Below are positions 10,287 to 22,844 of a stretch of DNA of 64,000 nt, piece after piece. The stretch covers positions 3,782,001 to 3,846,000 of the forward strand of contig VNWV01000001.1 in assembly GCA_009801085.1 (NCBI GenBank), read 5' to 3'. The notes beneath the pieces are model-generated. The model was not told where the DNA came from. It was given only the letters and a program-made list of their open reading frames with translations, and made no database searches. The stretch comes from Lasiodiplodia sp. COLG20 (taxonomy: Eukaryota; Ascomycota; Dothideomycetes; Botryosphaeriales; Botryosphaeriaceae). The position numbers were made by a program, and so were the translations under genes. Each line of letters begins with the position of its first letter. Position 1 is the first letter of the stretch.

Positions 10287-12858
10287 GTTGAGGGTATGGG
10301 TGAGGTTTGTGGTGTGTGAGGGTTGCCGAATGCGGTGAGTGTCCCAATTGGGGTGAGGTGAGGATGTCCGAATGTGTCGAGGGCCTGTATTCCAAAAGAT
10401 AAGGAAAGCTGGAAGTCGGGAGGCCGAAGAGGAAAAGAAAGAAAGGATGCCTCATGGCTGGAGGCATTTTGTGTCAGCCAGCTCGCTTAGCCAGGCAGCC
10501 GGCCAGTTAAGCGAATTGTATCTCAGGCGTGTTCTCCATAGTGTTGACCTTTCTGACGCGGATAACCCCATGGGGTTGTGGTAAACTCCCTGGAGAACAT
10601 CCCAGGCACGGACCACCCACCCCCGCCCCCCGGCGAAACCTCACCCACCATGCCTGGCCCGTGCTGAAAGCAATGCTGATTTATCGAGCATGCTATTGGG
10701 TGACTGGTATTAGCATGTGATTGTACTCCCTGGAGCTTGGAGAGCCGGCCATTGCCTGGAAGGGAGAGGGCGGCATGGCCCAGCAGATATCGTGGGTGTT
10801 TATGGCGCCGCAAGAACCAGTATACCCCAACTGGACCGATGAAGCCTCTGTAGAAGCTAGTACCGCAGACTACAAAGCGTCTTGAGCAATTCAGATTACA
10901 GCGTCTGCTGTCTACGGTTGCAGAAGCTCTGCACTTCAGGCGTTGTCGAGACACCATCACTTCAAGCCACCAAGGCAGCGGCCGCGTCGCTGTTTGTAGT
11001 GCTAATACTCATGGATATTCCATCTACTTGAGAAGCTGTAGAGCCAGTCAGGCGCTCGTTTAAATCCCAAGAAGGCCTTACTCCATAGAACTTCTTCCAG
11101 GATTTGCCTTCAACAAATTGTGTCCATCTCTGCGCACCCAACTCGGCCGCTGAAGGGCATCCAGCCATCTCAGAGATGCCTCAGCACCAGCTGAGGATTT
11201 ATTATAGCGACTCATTGCCTTTTTGAATAGTTGACGACTGTCGCGCTCTCTGTGAAAGCCCCGTCGCGCTCAGGTCCCTCGACCCAGAGCGAGCTCGCCC
11301 TCCGTCGCAAGAGTCTCTAGCTTTAACATAGACGCGGCATACCAAACCAAAGACACATCACCCCGCCCAAGTCTCGCCCTCCCACAGCGCTCGCAGCTTC
11401 GAAGGAGGAGACGCGCACTTGAACACCAGCCCGCAAGCAAAGTCTCAAGCACGCAGGCGCTCCCAAGCAAGCCGCACCTTCAGTGCTTCGGCCACAAACC
11501 TGGTCGGGAGCCCATACAACTGTCCGCGCAAAGCCCGCGCCTTGGCTTCAACTCCACAGACAGCAATCCGCGCAGCAAGGCAGGGAAAATATCGCAACGG
11601 ACGTCCAGGCATAAGCGAATGAGCACCACTACTGACGCTTTAATCAGACCGAACAGACACGCCGATCAGCGAAGATTCGAAAATTTCCCGCCTGACACCC
11701 CAAGCATCGGCTCACCTCACCTCACTTCGTCTCGATAGGCGCCGCTGCCCAAGGGCGCACTATCAGCCCCGACCGCCGACCAAGACACACATGTGAGACA
11801 GGCGATTACAGCTGCGGAAGAAGAAAGTGAATCAAGGCTAAATGGATGGGAAGGAGCGAGGTATGACATCGAGGCGAAGCTATGTGACGGCGGGCCGATC
11901 GCATAAACCACAGAAGAGGGAGCAGCGTGACGCTGGCATTTACGGCGGGCGTTCTTTCACAGGTTCAGTCTCCCAATGTCTGCAGTAGAGCGCTGCTTAA
12001 TACCTTGGCCGCCCAGTGCGGCTGCATTCTCCTTCATTCGTGGAGGGGCCAGTGGGAGAACCGATGGCGTCTCACACGGCTTAGTCGAGCTGAAGAAGAC
12101 AACAAGGGCTTTAAACATCTGTGGTAAGAGGATGATTCAGATTTCTGTTCTGGGCAATACAAACGCTCGCTTTCTGTTCGCTTTTAGCCTATCAGCAAGA
12201 CAAAAGATAACAACATCGCAAACAAGACAACAAAAAAGACCGCTGTCCTACTGTACTCGCCGCTCGAACCACACTTTGCCTGAATTCACCGAAAAATATG
12301 CGCCATCCATTCTCCTTTCCCACCAACATCCGTACCAAACCTCGACTCAAAGCAAAGCTAACAATTATATGTGTACGCGCGCATGTGTGTGTGCAAAGTT
12401 GACAAAGGTAGTAGTAAGGGAAAGAAGGAGGGGGATTGCGCAAAAATGTATAGTTGTACAAAGTCTTAATCCGGGTTTTTGGTTACCATTCCCCCGCTAC
12501 TCCCCCTCGCCGTATAAGTGCTCATGCTCTTCAAAACCATCCATCGCCCACTGCTATCAAGCAAAAAAGCAAAGAGAGAAAGGACTAGTAGAAAAGAGAA
12601 AGAACCTCAACTTCAAAAAAGGGAATTTCCCTCCACCCCGACGTCAGATGCTTTCTTCTTACTCTTCTCCAGTTTAATCAAAAAAAGAAAAAACGCCGAA
12701 AAAAGGGGAAGAAGCCTTCGTTCAGATCCGTCAAATCCGTAGTGGTTGTTTTTTTCCTTTTTCCTTTCTGCCTTTCGTTTCCACGCCGGCTTTTGGACTA
12801 AAAAGACCAGAAAAAGCAATAAGCAATGTGTCAACTACCAATAGTGGCCCACAACACC
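10287..12858. other. Long intergenic region, forkhead-like / SCD6
   Basis: This 2.6-kb stretch holds the promoter side of the forkhead-like gene and the 3' flank of SCD6. The part 12150-12830 is rich in A and C/T tracts, as expected for 3' flanking DNA. The only frame with any gene-like look is a small minus-strand ORF at 10962-11168, listed separately. Confidence 0.35.
10962..11168 (-). CDS. Possible 68-aa small ORF, unknown
   Basis: This is an ATG-initiated frame of 68 codons. It has a mixed, protein-like composition (for example RWTQFVEGKSWKKFYGVRPSW) unlike the low-complexity noncoding frames around it. A TATA-like CTATAATAAAT lies about 35-40 nt upstream of the ATG on the same strand (near 11197-11207). 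I recognise no family. It could be an orphan small protein, a fragment of a decayed gene, or chance. Confidence 0.22.
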   Translation of the reverse strand: MAGCPSAAELGAQRWTQFVEGKSWKKFYGVRPSWDLNERLTGSTASQVDGISMSISTTNSDAAAALVA

Positions 12859-14896
12859 TCACAGAGCGCCAGCCTCAGCAGCCGAGGCGTGAGCGCCACG
12901 ACCACGGGAGCCACCACGGCCACGGCCGAAGCCACGACCGCCACGGAAACCCCTGCCACGGCCACGGCCACGGAAGCCGCCGCGGTAGTTGTCGACGCTG
13001 CCCTGGCCGAACGTCTCGAGGTTCTTCCTCCGCTCCTCGGTGCGGAACTCGTGGCCTCCCAGCTTACCCCTAGCCTCCTCCCTATCCTTCAGTTCCGACG
13101 AGATGTTGTCGAAGAACGAGTCGCTCTTGTTGTACGAAGCGGCGGGGATCACGACCGATTCCTTCTTCTCGTGCGCGGCGCCGTTGGTCTCTCCATTGTT
13201 GAGCGGGTCACCCTCCTCGCCAGGAGTGCCCAGCGGAGAGCCGGTGGCGATGGCCTCCTTCACCAGATCCTGCTTGTTGAATTTTGCGTTGGAAGACTCG
13301 AAATCGAAATCGGTTCCGGGAACTTCGATCGGCTTGCTGTGCTGATCACGACCGGAACCGCGGCGGCCGCCACGACCTCCACGGGGAGGGAAACCACCGG
13401 CACCAGCCTGCTTGCCGTGACGGGCCCTGTCATCAGCACGCATCTCCGCGACCTTCTGGGTAAGGTTCTGAATAGCAGCGTCACCGGCCTGAGCTTGAGA
13501 AGCTCCACCCTGCGGCTTGAGCTTGGCCATCGCCGCGGCCACGGCAGCAGTGGCAGCTTGCGTAGCGTCGCGGTACTGCTGCGGCTGGTTACCGCCCGGC
13601 TGAGCGCCCTGAGGAGCCTGAGGGGTAGCAACCGGGGCGGCGGGCTTCTGGCCAGGCGTAGTGAGGGGAATGGCGGGGACTATGCGACCATTCTTCGGGC
13701 CGTTGGGTGCCGCCTTGGGTCCAGTCGGTGGGGCAGCGCCCGCGTTGGATTGAGGGGGCGCCAGAGCAGCGGCGGGATCAGGCTTGGACTCGACAGGGGG
13801 AGTTGGCGCCTGGCCAGGAGCCGGCGCAGGCGTAGAATCCTTGCTCTTGTCCTCAGCCGACTTGGGCGCCGCATCCGCCTCAACGGGGTTCTGCTCCTTG
13901 CCGGGGCCAGGAGGGCCGGGCTTAGGACCTTGACCAGGTGGGCCAATGGGCATCTGGTTCGGGTGCGGCGAGAAGGGACCAGGAGGACCCGGGGGGAAAC
14001 CTTGGCCAGGAGGAGGATACCAGCCCGGAGGCGCACCGTACGGCATGCCAGGGTAGCCGGGGAATCCACCAGGACCGCCGGGGCCACCGGGACCGCCAGG
14101 ACCTCCAGGGCCACGAGGAGGACCACCAGGGCCGCCAGGATAACCACCAGGAGGACCGAAATGAGTATTCTGGAAGGGCGGGTAGGGACCAGGGCCGGAG
14201 GTTGGGTATGGCGGGTTGAAGTGCTGCGGGTTGGGGAAGTTCGGGGGAGGCTGGGTCTGCTGGTTGCCCTGCGGCGTGGACTGAGCGGGACGAGCGGCCT
14301 ATTCATAGAACATTCAGCAATCAATCCAATAGTTTCGTTGATCAAACATGTGGAAGTAGGAGCTGGGTCAGAAGGAAGGCAACGGAGATATCCACACGGT
14401 TTTGCGCTCTCGGTGAGTTTGTGTACTTTACATCCGAAATGCTTCATCAAGCTTGCGACAGGTGTTGGGGGTGTTCCAGGGTAGACTTACGCCAAGGATT
14501 GCCGGGTCGTTAGGCATGGGCGGCGGCGCAGGCTTGGGCTCCTCGACCTTGCCCTCTATCCTGAGGTCCTTCACATCGCTGCCACGGAAGACGATATACT
14601 CGTAGATGTTGTCGGAGGCAGCGATCTCGTCCTCGCCATTGCGGCGTCCCTCGGTACCAAAGGACCTGACATTCTCAAGGGCGACGGTGGAGTTCTCGGA
14701 GTTGATCTCATGGAGGGTTCCAACGTATCTGGAGGCTGGAGTTAGGCACAAACGACGTGTTCGGGATGCGCGACAGGGCGGACCTGATGTCACTCTTGGA
14801 TACCAGAGATATCCGGGCACTGCGACGCCGTGTTAGCTGCCATTGATCGACCCGTCATGCTGTGAGGACGGCGGCATACCCGATGTACTCGGACAT
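12859..14896 (-). CDS. SCD6: SCD6/LSM14 family mRNP protein
   Basis: Scd6/Sum2/LSM14 proteins repress translation and promote decapping in P-bodies. Four exons (14896-14880, 14819-14784, 14728-14491, 14298-12859) give 576 residues. The N-terminal LSm domain starts MSEYIGARISLVSKSDIRY and continues VGTLHEINSENSTVALENVRS, FGTEGRR and IYEYIVFRGSDVKDL. The middle is Pro/Gly/Gln-rich. Near residue 422 is the FDF box (DFDFESSNAKFNK), near 487 the FFD-type motif (YNKSDSFFDNISSELKDR), near 520 the TFG-type motif (ERRKNLETFGQGS), and a C-terminal RGG tail. Domain order is complete. The first two exons are only 17 and 36 nt. The gene is divergent from the PEX39-like gene across 362 bp. Confidence 0.93.
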
Positions 14897-15258
14897 TGTG
14901 GGGCTGAGCTAGGTGCAAGATGGCAGCAGCGCGCGCAAACCGAGGGCTCCGGTCAATGGTGGCCGTAGATGGGGCAGGATGGAGTTGAAGTCGTAGAGTG
15001 TGGCGCAGGCGTCAGATGGGGGCGGAGGTGGGTAACGGATGTTGTGACGCTGGGGTGAAGGTCGGCGAGAGGTGAGCGGCGAGGAGCTGGCGGCAGCATT
15101 ACGTAAGGCTCGCCAAGACTTGATGTGCCTCATGGGTGTGAGCTCTCCCACTCCCCGCTTCCAACGGACGACAACTGATGCACCGTGATTCTTCACAATT
15201 TCTCTGCAAATTCTACTAGCCCGCGAGCATCGCTCATCAATTCCTGGAAACTTTCATC
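14897..15258. promoter_or_regulatory. Bidirectional promoter region, SCD6 / PEX39-like
   Basis: This 362-bp gap separates two divergent start codons (14896 on minus, 15259 on plus), so it must hold both promoters or leaders. I see no clear TATA box. Confidence 0.5.
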
Positions 15259-16050
15259 ATGGCAGCTGCCCCGGAGTCTTCCGCATCCGACTCTATTTAC
15301 GCCCAAGTCGACAACTACCCGTGGGACACCGACGCAGAGTTCCAGAGCGGTCTCGGAGCTATTCTAGGCTCTACTGCATCTTCAGAACAAGCGGTAGAGC
15401 TGTCTCTTCGCGCACGCTGCTTCTACTACTCCCGGTATGCTTCATTGCCCAACATTCACCTTTCCCCGCACTATACCCCGCCATTGGAACTTGCCATTGT
15501 TTTGGTCGTTCTTGGTCCAGCATTCCACGATACTCCAGCATCGCCGATCCCCAGATTCCTCTTATGAACCACGCCTGTCCACTTGCATTAACCCCCGGAA
15601 TCCAGCAAGTTCAACACCTCCGTCGACTTCGACGCCTACAAAGCCTACCGCGCCACCGCGCCCTCTCCCTCCGCGGTCCCCACCACCGCACCCAACGGCC
15701 TCGCGCCTGCCGCCGACCTCCCCGCGACGCCCTCTCCCGGCCAAACGCCACCGCTCGGCTCAACGGCGACGTTCCCTTCCGCCACACCAACTTCCGCACC
15801 ACCGGCACCCTCGGCGCCTGCTGAGGGTGAGCAGCAAGGCGAAGCGCCGTACCCGACGTCCTTCGCGCACATCGTCGAGCTGATCACGTCGGGGCAGCCG
15901 ATCCCGGGCATCAAGGAGATTCCGGACACGGTGCTCGAGGGCCAAGGGTCGGCGAGCACGGCGTCGAAGCGCAAGAAGCCGTGGGAGAAGGACGTCGGCG
16001 TCGCGGCCGGGTCGACGGAGGCGGCAGCGGCAGCGGCTGCTTCGCAGTGA
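15259..16050 (+). CDS. PEX39-like peroxisomal import factor (KPWE protein)
   Basis: Two exons (15259-15434, 15606-16050; GTATGC...TCCAG) encode 206 residues. The join restores SRKFNTSVDFDAYKAY. Near the C-terminus are two motifs: SFAHIVELITSGQPIPGIKEIP (about residues 134-155) and a basic KRKKPWEKD (about 176-184). An SF..i.eLI..G..iPGI..IP segment followed by [R/K]PWE is, to my recollection, the signature of the C6orf226/Yjr012c family recently named PEX39, which works with PEX7 in PTS2 import; the KPWE motif is also found in some Pex13 proteins. The Pro/Ala/Ser-rich linker and N-terminal part (YPWDTDAEFQSGLGAILGS) look lineage-specific. Function is inferred from the motifs only. Confidence 0.75.
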
Positions 16051-17094
16051 GTGAACGAATGTGAAGAGAAAGAAACGAAAAGGAATTAAGAAGTGAGGTT
16101 TGAAAACGCATGCTGTATCCAGCATGCTATAATGCAGTCGGCTCACGTGCCTGAACAAAGGAGGCTTGTATGAGTGGTCAGGAAACGGAATAAACCTCCC
16201 CGAATCTGGGGCGTTAGGAGTGGAAGCATCCGGACGGACGGAGAAGAGACCACAACGCTTCGCGAGATGTATATCCTATCTCCACACGGTTATTTGCTGC
16301 CGTCGCTACGGTTCCTGAGGCGACTATCTGCGCGTGATCTGTTCCATTTCTGGACGGGCTGCATCCGCATGAACTACCAGAAACTTGTCGAGCTGGCTCA
16401 TGTACCGGTTTCGGAGTTGAACGCGTCTGATATGTCTTCCAGCTTGGGTGAATATCTGAATAAAATTATCCCCGATACCTGTAGAGCAACAAAGCTGAGG
16501 GATTCGGCACGTTCTTTGCCGTGAAAGAGCTTCAAGTGGCCGGCAGACAGATTATTTCCTTTGCGAAAGGGAAGAACATTATGTGATATGAAATCAAGAG
16601 CAACATGTTAGAGATCGTTTAAGAGACCATTTCCCTGGCACGAATCGAGATAAGGACTTTGCACAACTCACAACCATCATCTATACATACGGAGGTCACG
16701 TAGCAGTTTATACAAAGCAACAGAAAACACTGTGCAATGACGACATTCCCAGCTTTCAAAAAATTGACCATCCATAACTCGTCAAAACTATTGCCGAGAT
16801 TGGATGATATCCATTCCACTCTCACATGTCAATTCTTCACACTCGCCCAATCTTCTTCTCTGTGATTACCCCACCAAAACTCCACCCATGGACCAGTTTT
16901 GTCTAAATCCAGTAGCAGTAGCAATAGTAGGAGGCGAGCCAAAGAACGGGAAAAAAAATAAAGACGACGCAACCCTTTTGAACAATTGGCGCGGGAGGAC
17001 ATCACAGAATTTTCCCCATTTCGCAATCGAAGCTTAGAAATAAAATAAATTTAGGGTGTGGGGGCGGCGTTCGGCGGCGGCGGGAAAATACAAT
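16051..17094. other. Convergent intergenic region, PEX39-like / ADK1
   Basis: No gene is supported. A hairpin-forming inverted repeat at 16108-16127 lies just after the PEX39-like gene. An 85-codon ATG frame inside 16267-16524 on plus has no recognised relatives. Confidence 0.4.
16108..16127 (+). repeat. Perfect 8-bp inverted repeat with 4-nt loop
   Basis: GCATGCTG, loop TATC, CAGCATGC, 58 bp after the stop of the PEX39-like gene. It would form a short stable hairpin in the 3' UTR. Confidence 0.6.
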
Positions 17095-18224
<1,130 letters not shown>

Positions 18225-18918
18225 TGCGACGGATTCGGCGGCGGTGAGCGGCGAGAAAAAGCTGCGGGAGATGCGAAATACGGCGAAGGGAGCGCGCTGA
18301 GATGGACGGGTCAATGGGCTCTGGCAGGAGTCGTTGGGGGAGCGGAAGTCTGGAAAAACCAGGATTCGCGGACGTCTCGGCGGATATTGACGAGAGCTCG
18401 GCGGGCGGCGGGACCTACACAGCTCCTTCCGCGGGCGGCAGGCTGGCACGGCTGGCTGGGTCCGCGCTTCCCCTCTGACCGAGTTCTTCCCGCGGACCGA
18501 GATGAAATCCACGTGATCCTGCAGCTGCGTGTGATTTGAGAGCCGCTTAATTTGATTCGTCAGCTGCTTCGCCGCTTGTTGTGCTACGTCAGTAGAGCCG
18601 AAGGCATTTGTGCAAACATGGTCATTATCGTGCAGGCAAATTTGGACTAATGGATTAAACCGCCCGTGGGCAGTTTTCCGAATTCTCCTATCTGATGTGT
18701 CTAGAGATGACACCACGGGCCGGACCGTGATTCATAGACGAGCAATGGCCTCCGCCTTATCTGCCGCTCAACCTTCTGCAAACCCCGTGGCTATGCAATG
18801 GAAATCATCCGCCTGAGTGCATAAAAACCCACAATCCGAAGCATCCGTTTAAGCCAAAGCGCTGAAACCCATACCCCCGAGAACGCCTGATCCAATCTAT
18901 ATCATGTACATGTCGTGC
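18225..18918. other. Intergenic: ADK1 promoter / PCF11 3' flank
   Basis: 694 bp between two minus-strand genes. It contains no supported coding region, and I see no distinctive element in it. Confidence 0.4.
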
Positions 18919-20813
18919 TCAGACCTGCATCTTCTTCGACGGCGTGTGGGCGCCCTCATCCGCACCTCTCTTGCCGAGAATCGACACAGGCGTACTTCTT
19001 GCGTTTCCGTATGCCTCTTCGTAGCAGCTGGCATGGAAGTACTTCGGTCCGACTTGGATGGTATCCAACCACACAAACTCATCGTCCAACCTTGACGGCG
19101 TGAATTTCTCCTGGCAGATCGGGCATGGAGCGTTCACGAGCTCTGCGTCCAAGGGTATCCGCACCCAGCGCTGCTGGTTCGTCTTAGCAGCGGCGGCCGC
19201 GTTGCCGTTGGTCTCCGGCGGCGGCTTGGCCTCGTCCTGTTCACGATACTCAATCCACTCCTTTTCGCCAATGTACCAGCTGCGGTGGATAGCTTGCTTC
19301 ACGAGATTCGGGTCCTTGACCTTGAAGTGCCAGTCAAGATGTCTCCTTTTCATAACTTTGCCGTCGTCAGTCGCCGGGAAGCGACGTCCACAAGTGGAGC
19401 ACTGGTTCGGCCGAGCTTCGTAGAGCAGGCCGATCAGTTCCGGGCGCGATTTTTTGATCGACTCTTTGGTCAGCTCCACATCGTTGCGCGCCGATCCTGT
19501 GTTAGCGGATGGAGCTGGGGCCGCGAAAGCCGGCATGGGCGTAGAACTGCTTCCCAGCAACCCTTGAGCACGGAGTGTGTCCAGGAGAGAAAGGGTGCTG
19601 TTCACCGGCACAACCGCCGGAGGAGCCGAAGCGGGAGGCGGGACGGGAGTTACATTCTGGCTGGGAGTTGCACCACCAAAACCCCGAAGCAAATCCGCGA
19701 GCGAAGGTGGTTGAGCAGCAGGTGCCATCGGAGGTGCTGGAGTTGAAGATTGCTGAGTCGGCGTTGGAATAGGAGGAATTTGAGGGGTCTGCGTCGGCAT
19801 GGGGAAAGGAGGAGGCGCTACAGGCGTGCTCACTGGAGCGGTTGACGCCGGAGCTGATGGCGCAAGGGAGGCGCCACCGAGTGTGGCTAGCTGCTGCTCG
19901 ACGGCTCGAAGCTGATCAGGAGGCAGCTGTTGCACCTTAAGAATGGTCTGCAGATCTAAAAACGTCTTCAACCTCTTCTGCTTTTCCGGATCATACGGGT
20001 TGGCAGCAAAGTCTAGCTTAGCAGCTGCAATCAATCTCTCCACATCTGCTTGAATCTTCTCAATGGATGGAGCGGCAGGCGGTGCGAACGGTGTTCCGCT
20101 CTGAACCGGAGAGTTACGGTAGGCCTGTGGTGGCATGCCGAACGGCAAGGTTATGGCAGGAGCCGGAGACTGGCGGGCGGGCATTGGTGGAGGATGGAAT
20201 GGCATTCCATTCTGAGCTGGCGACTGCCTTGCTGCACTTCCTGGGGGGAATGGCGAATTTGTAGCTCTAGGGTCCTGACCTGGGAATTGGCCTGGTGCCC
20301 TAGGCTGGTTCTGCTGCTGCTGGGCTATCACCGTCTTGTACTTGAGGAGCATGTTGTCAATGGCGCGGGTGATGTCAACGGGGAACACCGGCCGGGTGTC
20401 CATGGATTCGGGAACGGGCTGCTTCCATGTCCGCAGCAGGCCCTCGAGAGCCTTCCTGGTGGGATTGTCGACGAGAGTGTATGTGTTTACAAAGGTGTTG
20501 TATAAGTTGCGCCCCAGATAGACCGTGTACGGAGTGCCGACGTTTTTGACAATCGAGTCGAGCACGTACAAAGCCGGAAGTTTGTACTCAGGGCGCGTCT
20601 GCATGGCGAATCAGCTGCGAGCACTGATGTTGGAATCTCGGAGTGACCTACCGTCTTAATGTGTTCCTCGAGCTCTCGTGAAATTGCTTGTGCGTGCTCT
20701 GTGTTCTCTTTCGCAATGATGGTTAGATTGCTGATCTCGGGCCTGCTGTTGAACTTGAGGTCGTTCAAGGCGTCGCGGAAATCGGCAGCGACCTCTGCAG
20801 ATGGGAGTGACAT
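18919..20813 (-). CDS. PCF11: mRNA cleavage and polyadenylation factor PCF11
   Basis: Pcf11 is the cleavage factor IA subunit that binds the RNA polymerase II CTD and promotes 3' end formation and termination. Two exons (20813-20652, 20598-18919, 53-nt intron) give 613 residues. The N-terminal CTD-interacting domain covers about 1-135: DFRDALNDLKFNSRPEISNL, then YKLPALYVLDSIVKNVG and TPYTVYLGRNLYNTF. The middle is Pro/Gln/Ala-rich, with a conserved helical patch near 230-285. Two C-terminal zinc-binding regions follow: QCSTCGRRF...RRHLDWHF (about 454) and CPICQEKF...KYFHASC (about 545), flanking the WYIGEKEWIEYR segment of the Clp1-binding region. Shorter than metazoan PCF11 but similar to yeast. 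Complete. Confidence 0.94.
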
Positions 20814-21631
20814 GATGGGCTGATGCAAGTGCTTTCAGATTAGTACTGCAGTCAGACGCGGTGCGAGTTAGGCTGGCAATCGGAAAGCAGTCGGCCGCCT
20901 GGATCCAACTTTCAAGGTTGTGAGGTAAAGGTCTTCTGCTCTATCGCTCGCGAGAAAAGGGAAATCAAAAGCAGCACGTGTATCTTTGCTAGCTATTGTC
21001 CAAGCGAGCCAGAATAGAATGACCGCCGTTGCAAGTGAAAGAGACCCGGACCTGCCCAACACTACGCCAACAAAACCCCGCCTGACACTCTGCGCGTGCA
21101 GAATCGTCCTCCTCCCAATACCTTCCCACGAGTATGAGAGCGTGACGGGAGCGTGGAGAGCTTGCAAGAGTGGCGCGCCCGAGCTGCGCGGGCACACACA
21201 AGGGGCCACTGGGGGATCCGGCGGCGGGCGGAACGCGAAGCTACGGGGTGAGAGGCTGGCGGAGCCTCTGGTCGCGGCGGCAGAGGTGAGCGGATGGAGA
21301 CAACGTGGTGTTTGCGGTTAAGTGAGGTGAGGTTGGCTGACGACGAGCGGCTGCGCCGGTCTTTCTTCTGCCTGCAGCGGAGCTTGGCGAGCGCTAGAGC
21401 GCATGCGGTTTGGTCTGATTGGCGGCCGGGATTGGCAGGAGGGTGCGCAGGGGCGTATGAACGCATCGCTCCTGCCTGAGTCGGCCTTGGGTCTCCCCAG
21501 ACATTCTTCTAGGCCGTATTAAACCCCAGGCCCTCCCACCACTGCGCTGTCACAACGCAACACCGCTCGATCCTGCTGCCAACCTACGTTCCTACAATCG
21601 CACACTCAAACGCCTGCACAAACTACCCACC
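20814..21631. promoter_or_regulatory. Divergent promoter region, PCF11 / I9-like gene
   Basis: 818 bp between divergent starts. The half next to the plus-strand gene is C-rich, with pyrimidine-rich DNA before the ATG at 21632. No coding frame with recognisable content is present. Confidence 0.4.
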
Positions 21632-22119
21632 ATGAAGTTCTTCATCTTCTCGTTTCTGCTTGCCATGCTTGCTGCCTGCGTCGTCGGCACTGCGCCCACA
21701 AAGTCGGTCCTGATCAGCGCCGACAGCGCCGGCGTTATCGACCACGCTATCCAGTGGATTGAGGACCAGGTAGGCGGTCCGTTTCATGTTTGCGACATCT
21801 CCAGCTAACAGCGGACCAAAGGAGGGCGTCGTTCTTCACAAGTACAGTAAGTGACCCTCTACCTTTGGCATTTGACAGCCAAGCTAACAGGCCACCAGCA
21901 CTGATCCAGTAAGCTCCCGTTTTCGCCATGCACCCACTCCGCTATGAAACGCCGGAAGAAACGAGCGATGGTCTAACATGCACGAACAGCGCTTTCCTCG
22001 CCAGCGCGCCCGCTAGTGTCTTCGAGAAAGCCAAGGATACTTTCACGACGAACAACTGGGGCAACTTGGTCATGGAGGAAGACCAGGAGGTGCACGCGTG
22101 GAATGAGGGCTCGAACTAG
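21632..22119 (+). CDS. Secreted I9-type proteinase inhibitor-like protein
   Basis: Four exons (21632-21769, 21822-21846, 21899-21908, 21990-22119) give 100 residues. Residues 1-20 are a clear signal peptide (MKFFIFSFLLAMLAACVVG). The mature part resembles the peptidase inhibitor I9 / Pbi2 fold: KSVLISADSAGVIDHAIQWI, a VVLHKYTLIHAF strand, then PASVFEKAKDTF, and a C-terminal strand (NLVMEEDQEV). Free I9-like proteins inhibit subtilisin-type proteases such as vacuolar proteinase B; a signal peptide suggests a secretory-pathway or extracellular role. Exon 3 is only 10 nt (21899-21908) and exon 2 only 25 nt; joining them is the only way I see to recover HKYTLIHAF. CTAACATG before the last exon is a good branch point. 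Confidence 0.78.
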
Positions 22120-22844
22120 GGAACACCCTGGTACACGTGCACTATTACCGCAAGGGAAGCGACCCCGAGACCTCGACTCAATGACGACTTATGCTTATGA
22201 AACGGGGGAGGGATGGAATGGAAAGGGAAGGGATTCGGGTAGCACTCGTTTGACTTGTAATAATACGGCGTTTTTTGATTCATTACTCAGAAGTGTTCAG
22301 TGTTCAGCGCGTTGTGTTCTTGTGCAACCAGCAGCGTGAAGAATGGCCCGATGGCGCGCGGGTGACGCGATGCAGGGCTGAGAGCGGGGGCCGGGCCGCC
22401 CGCTTGTGCATGGTCGAATAGTTGTTTACGAGAACAAGTGGTCGACTCGAACAGTGTAGGCATCGTCGAGCTGTTCAGCGCCCAAAGTTGGCCGAACAAG
22501 CGTAAACAACGTCGGGCGGCGAAAAAGTTGAAAGGCATTGTTATGGCGGTCAAAGGACGCTTTGTTGAGGAGCATGGGCGCTAGCGTCACACGGCGGGCT
22601 CCCTTTGCACGCGTCAAGGGTCCGGGGCCAATTTCGGCATTGTTCACCTTCACCTCACCGTCGCGACCGCATCTTCGTCTTGCCTATATACACCCAATGT
22701 CGCCGCTGCTCCGGAGCCATGTTTAAGTGGTCGGACAGGGCGACAACCAGCTTCTCTTCTCGACGCTCACTCTAGGATCGCTACGCATCGAGCCCCGTCA
22801 CCGCACCTTCCTCAGTAGCACGCCCGACTCACCCGCGTCCCAGG
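22120..22844. other. Intergenic: I9-like 3' flank / HOOK promoter
   Basis: 725 bp with no supported gene. A TATA-like CCTATATACA lies at about 22682-22691, roughly 155 bp before the HOOK start codon, and may be its core promoter. Confidence 0.4.

Noticed and set aside
11976..12677. 233-codon plus-strand frame in the SCD6 3' flank
   Set aside because: Composition follows A/C-rich noncoding DNA and no domain or splice signals support it.
12826..14484. 552-codon open frame on plus, antisense to SCD6
   Set aside because: It mirrors the GC-rich, Gly/Pro-coding SCD6 exon, has low-complexity Thr/Ala/Arg content and no domain; a codon-bias shadow.
16174..16524. 116-codon plus-strand frame between the PEX39-like gene and ADK1
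   Set aside because: Begins at GTG, with no family resemblance or splice context; the 85-codon ATG version could not be supported either.
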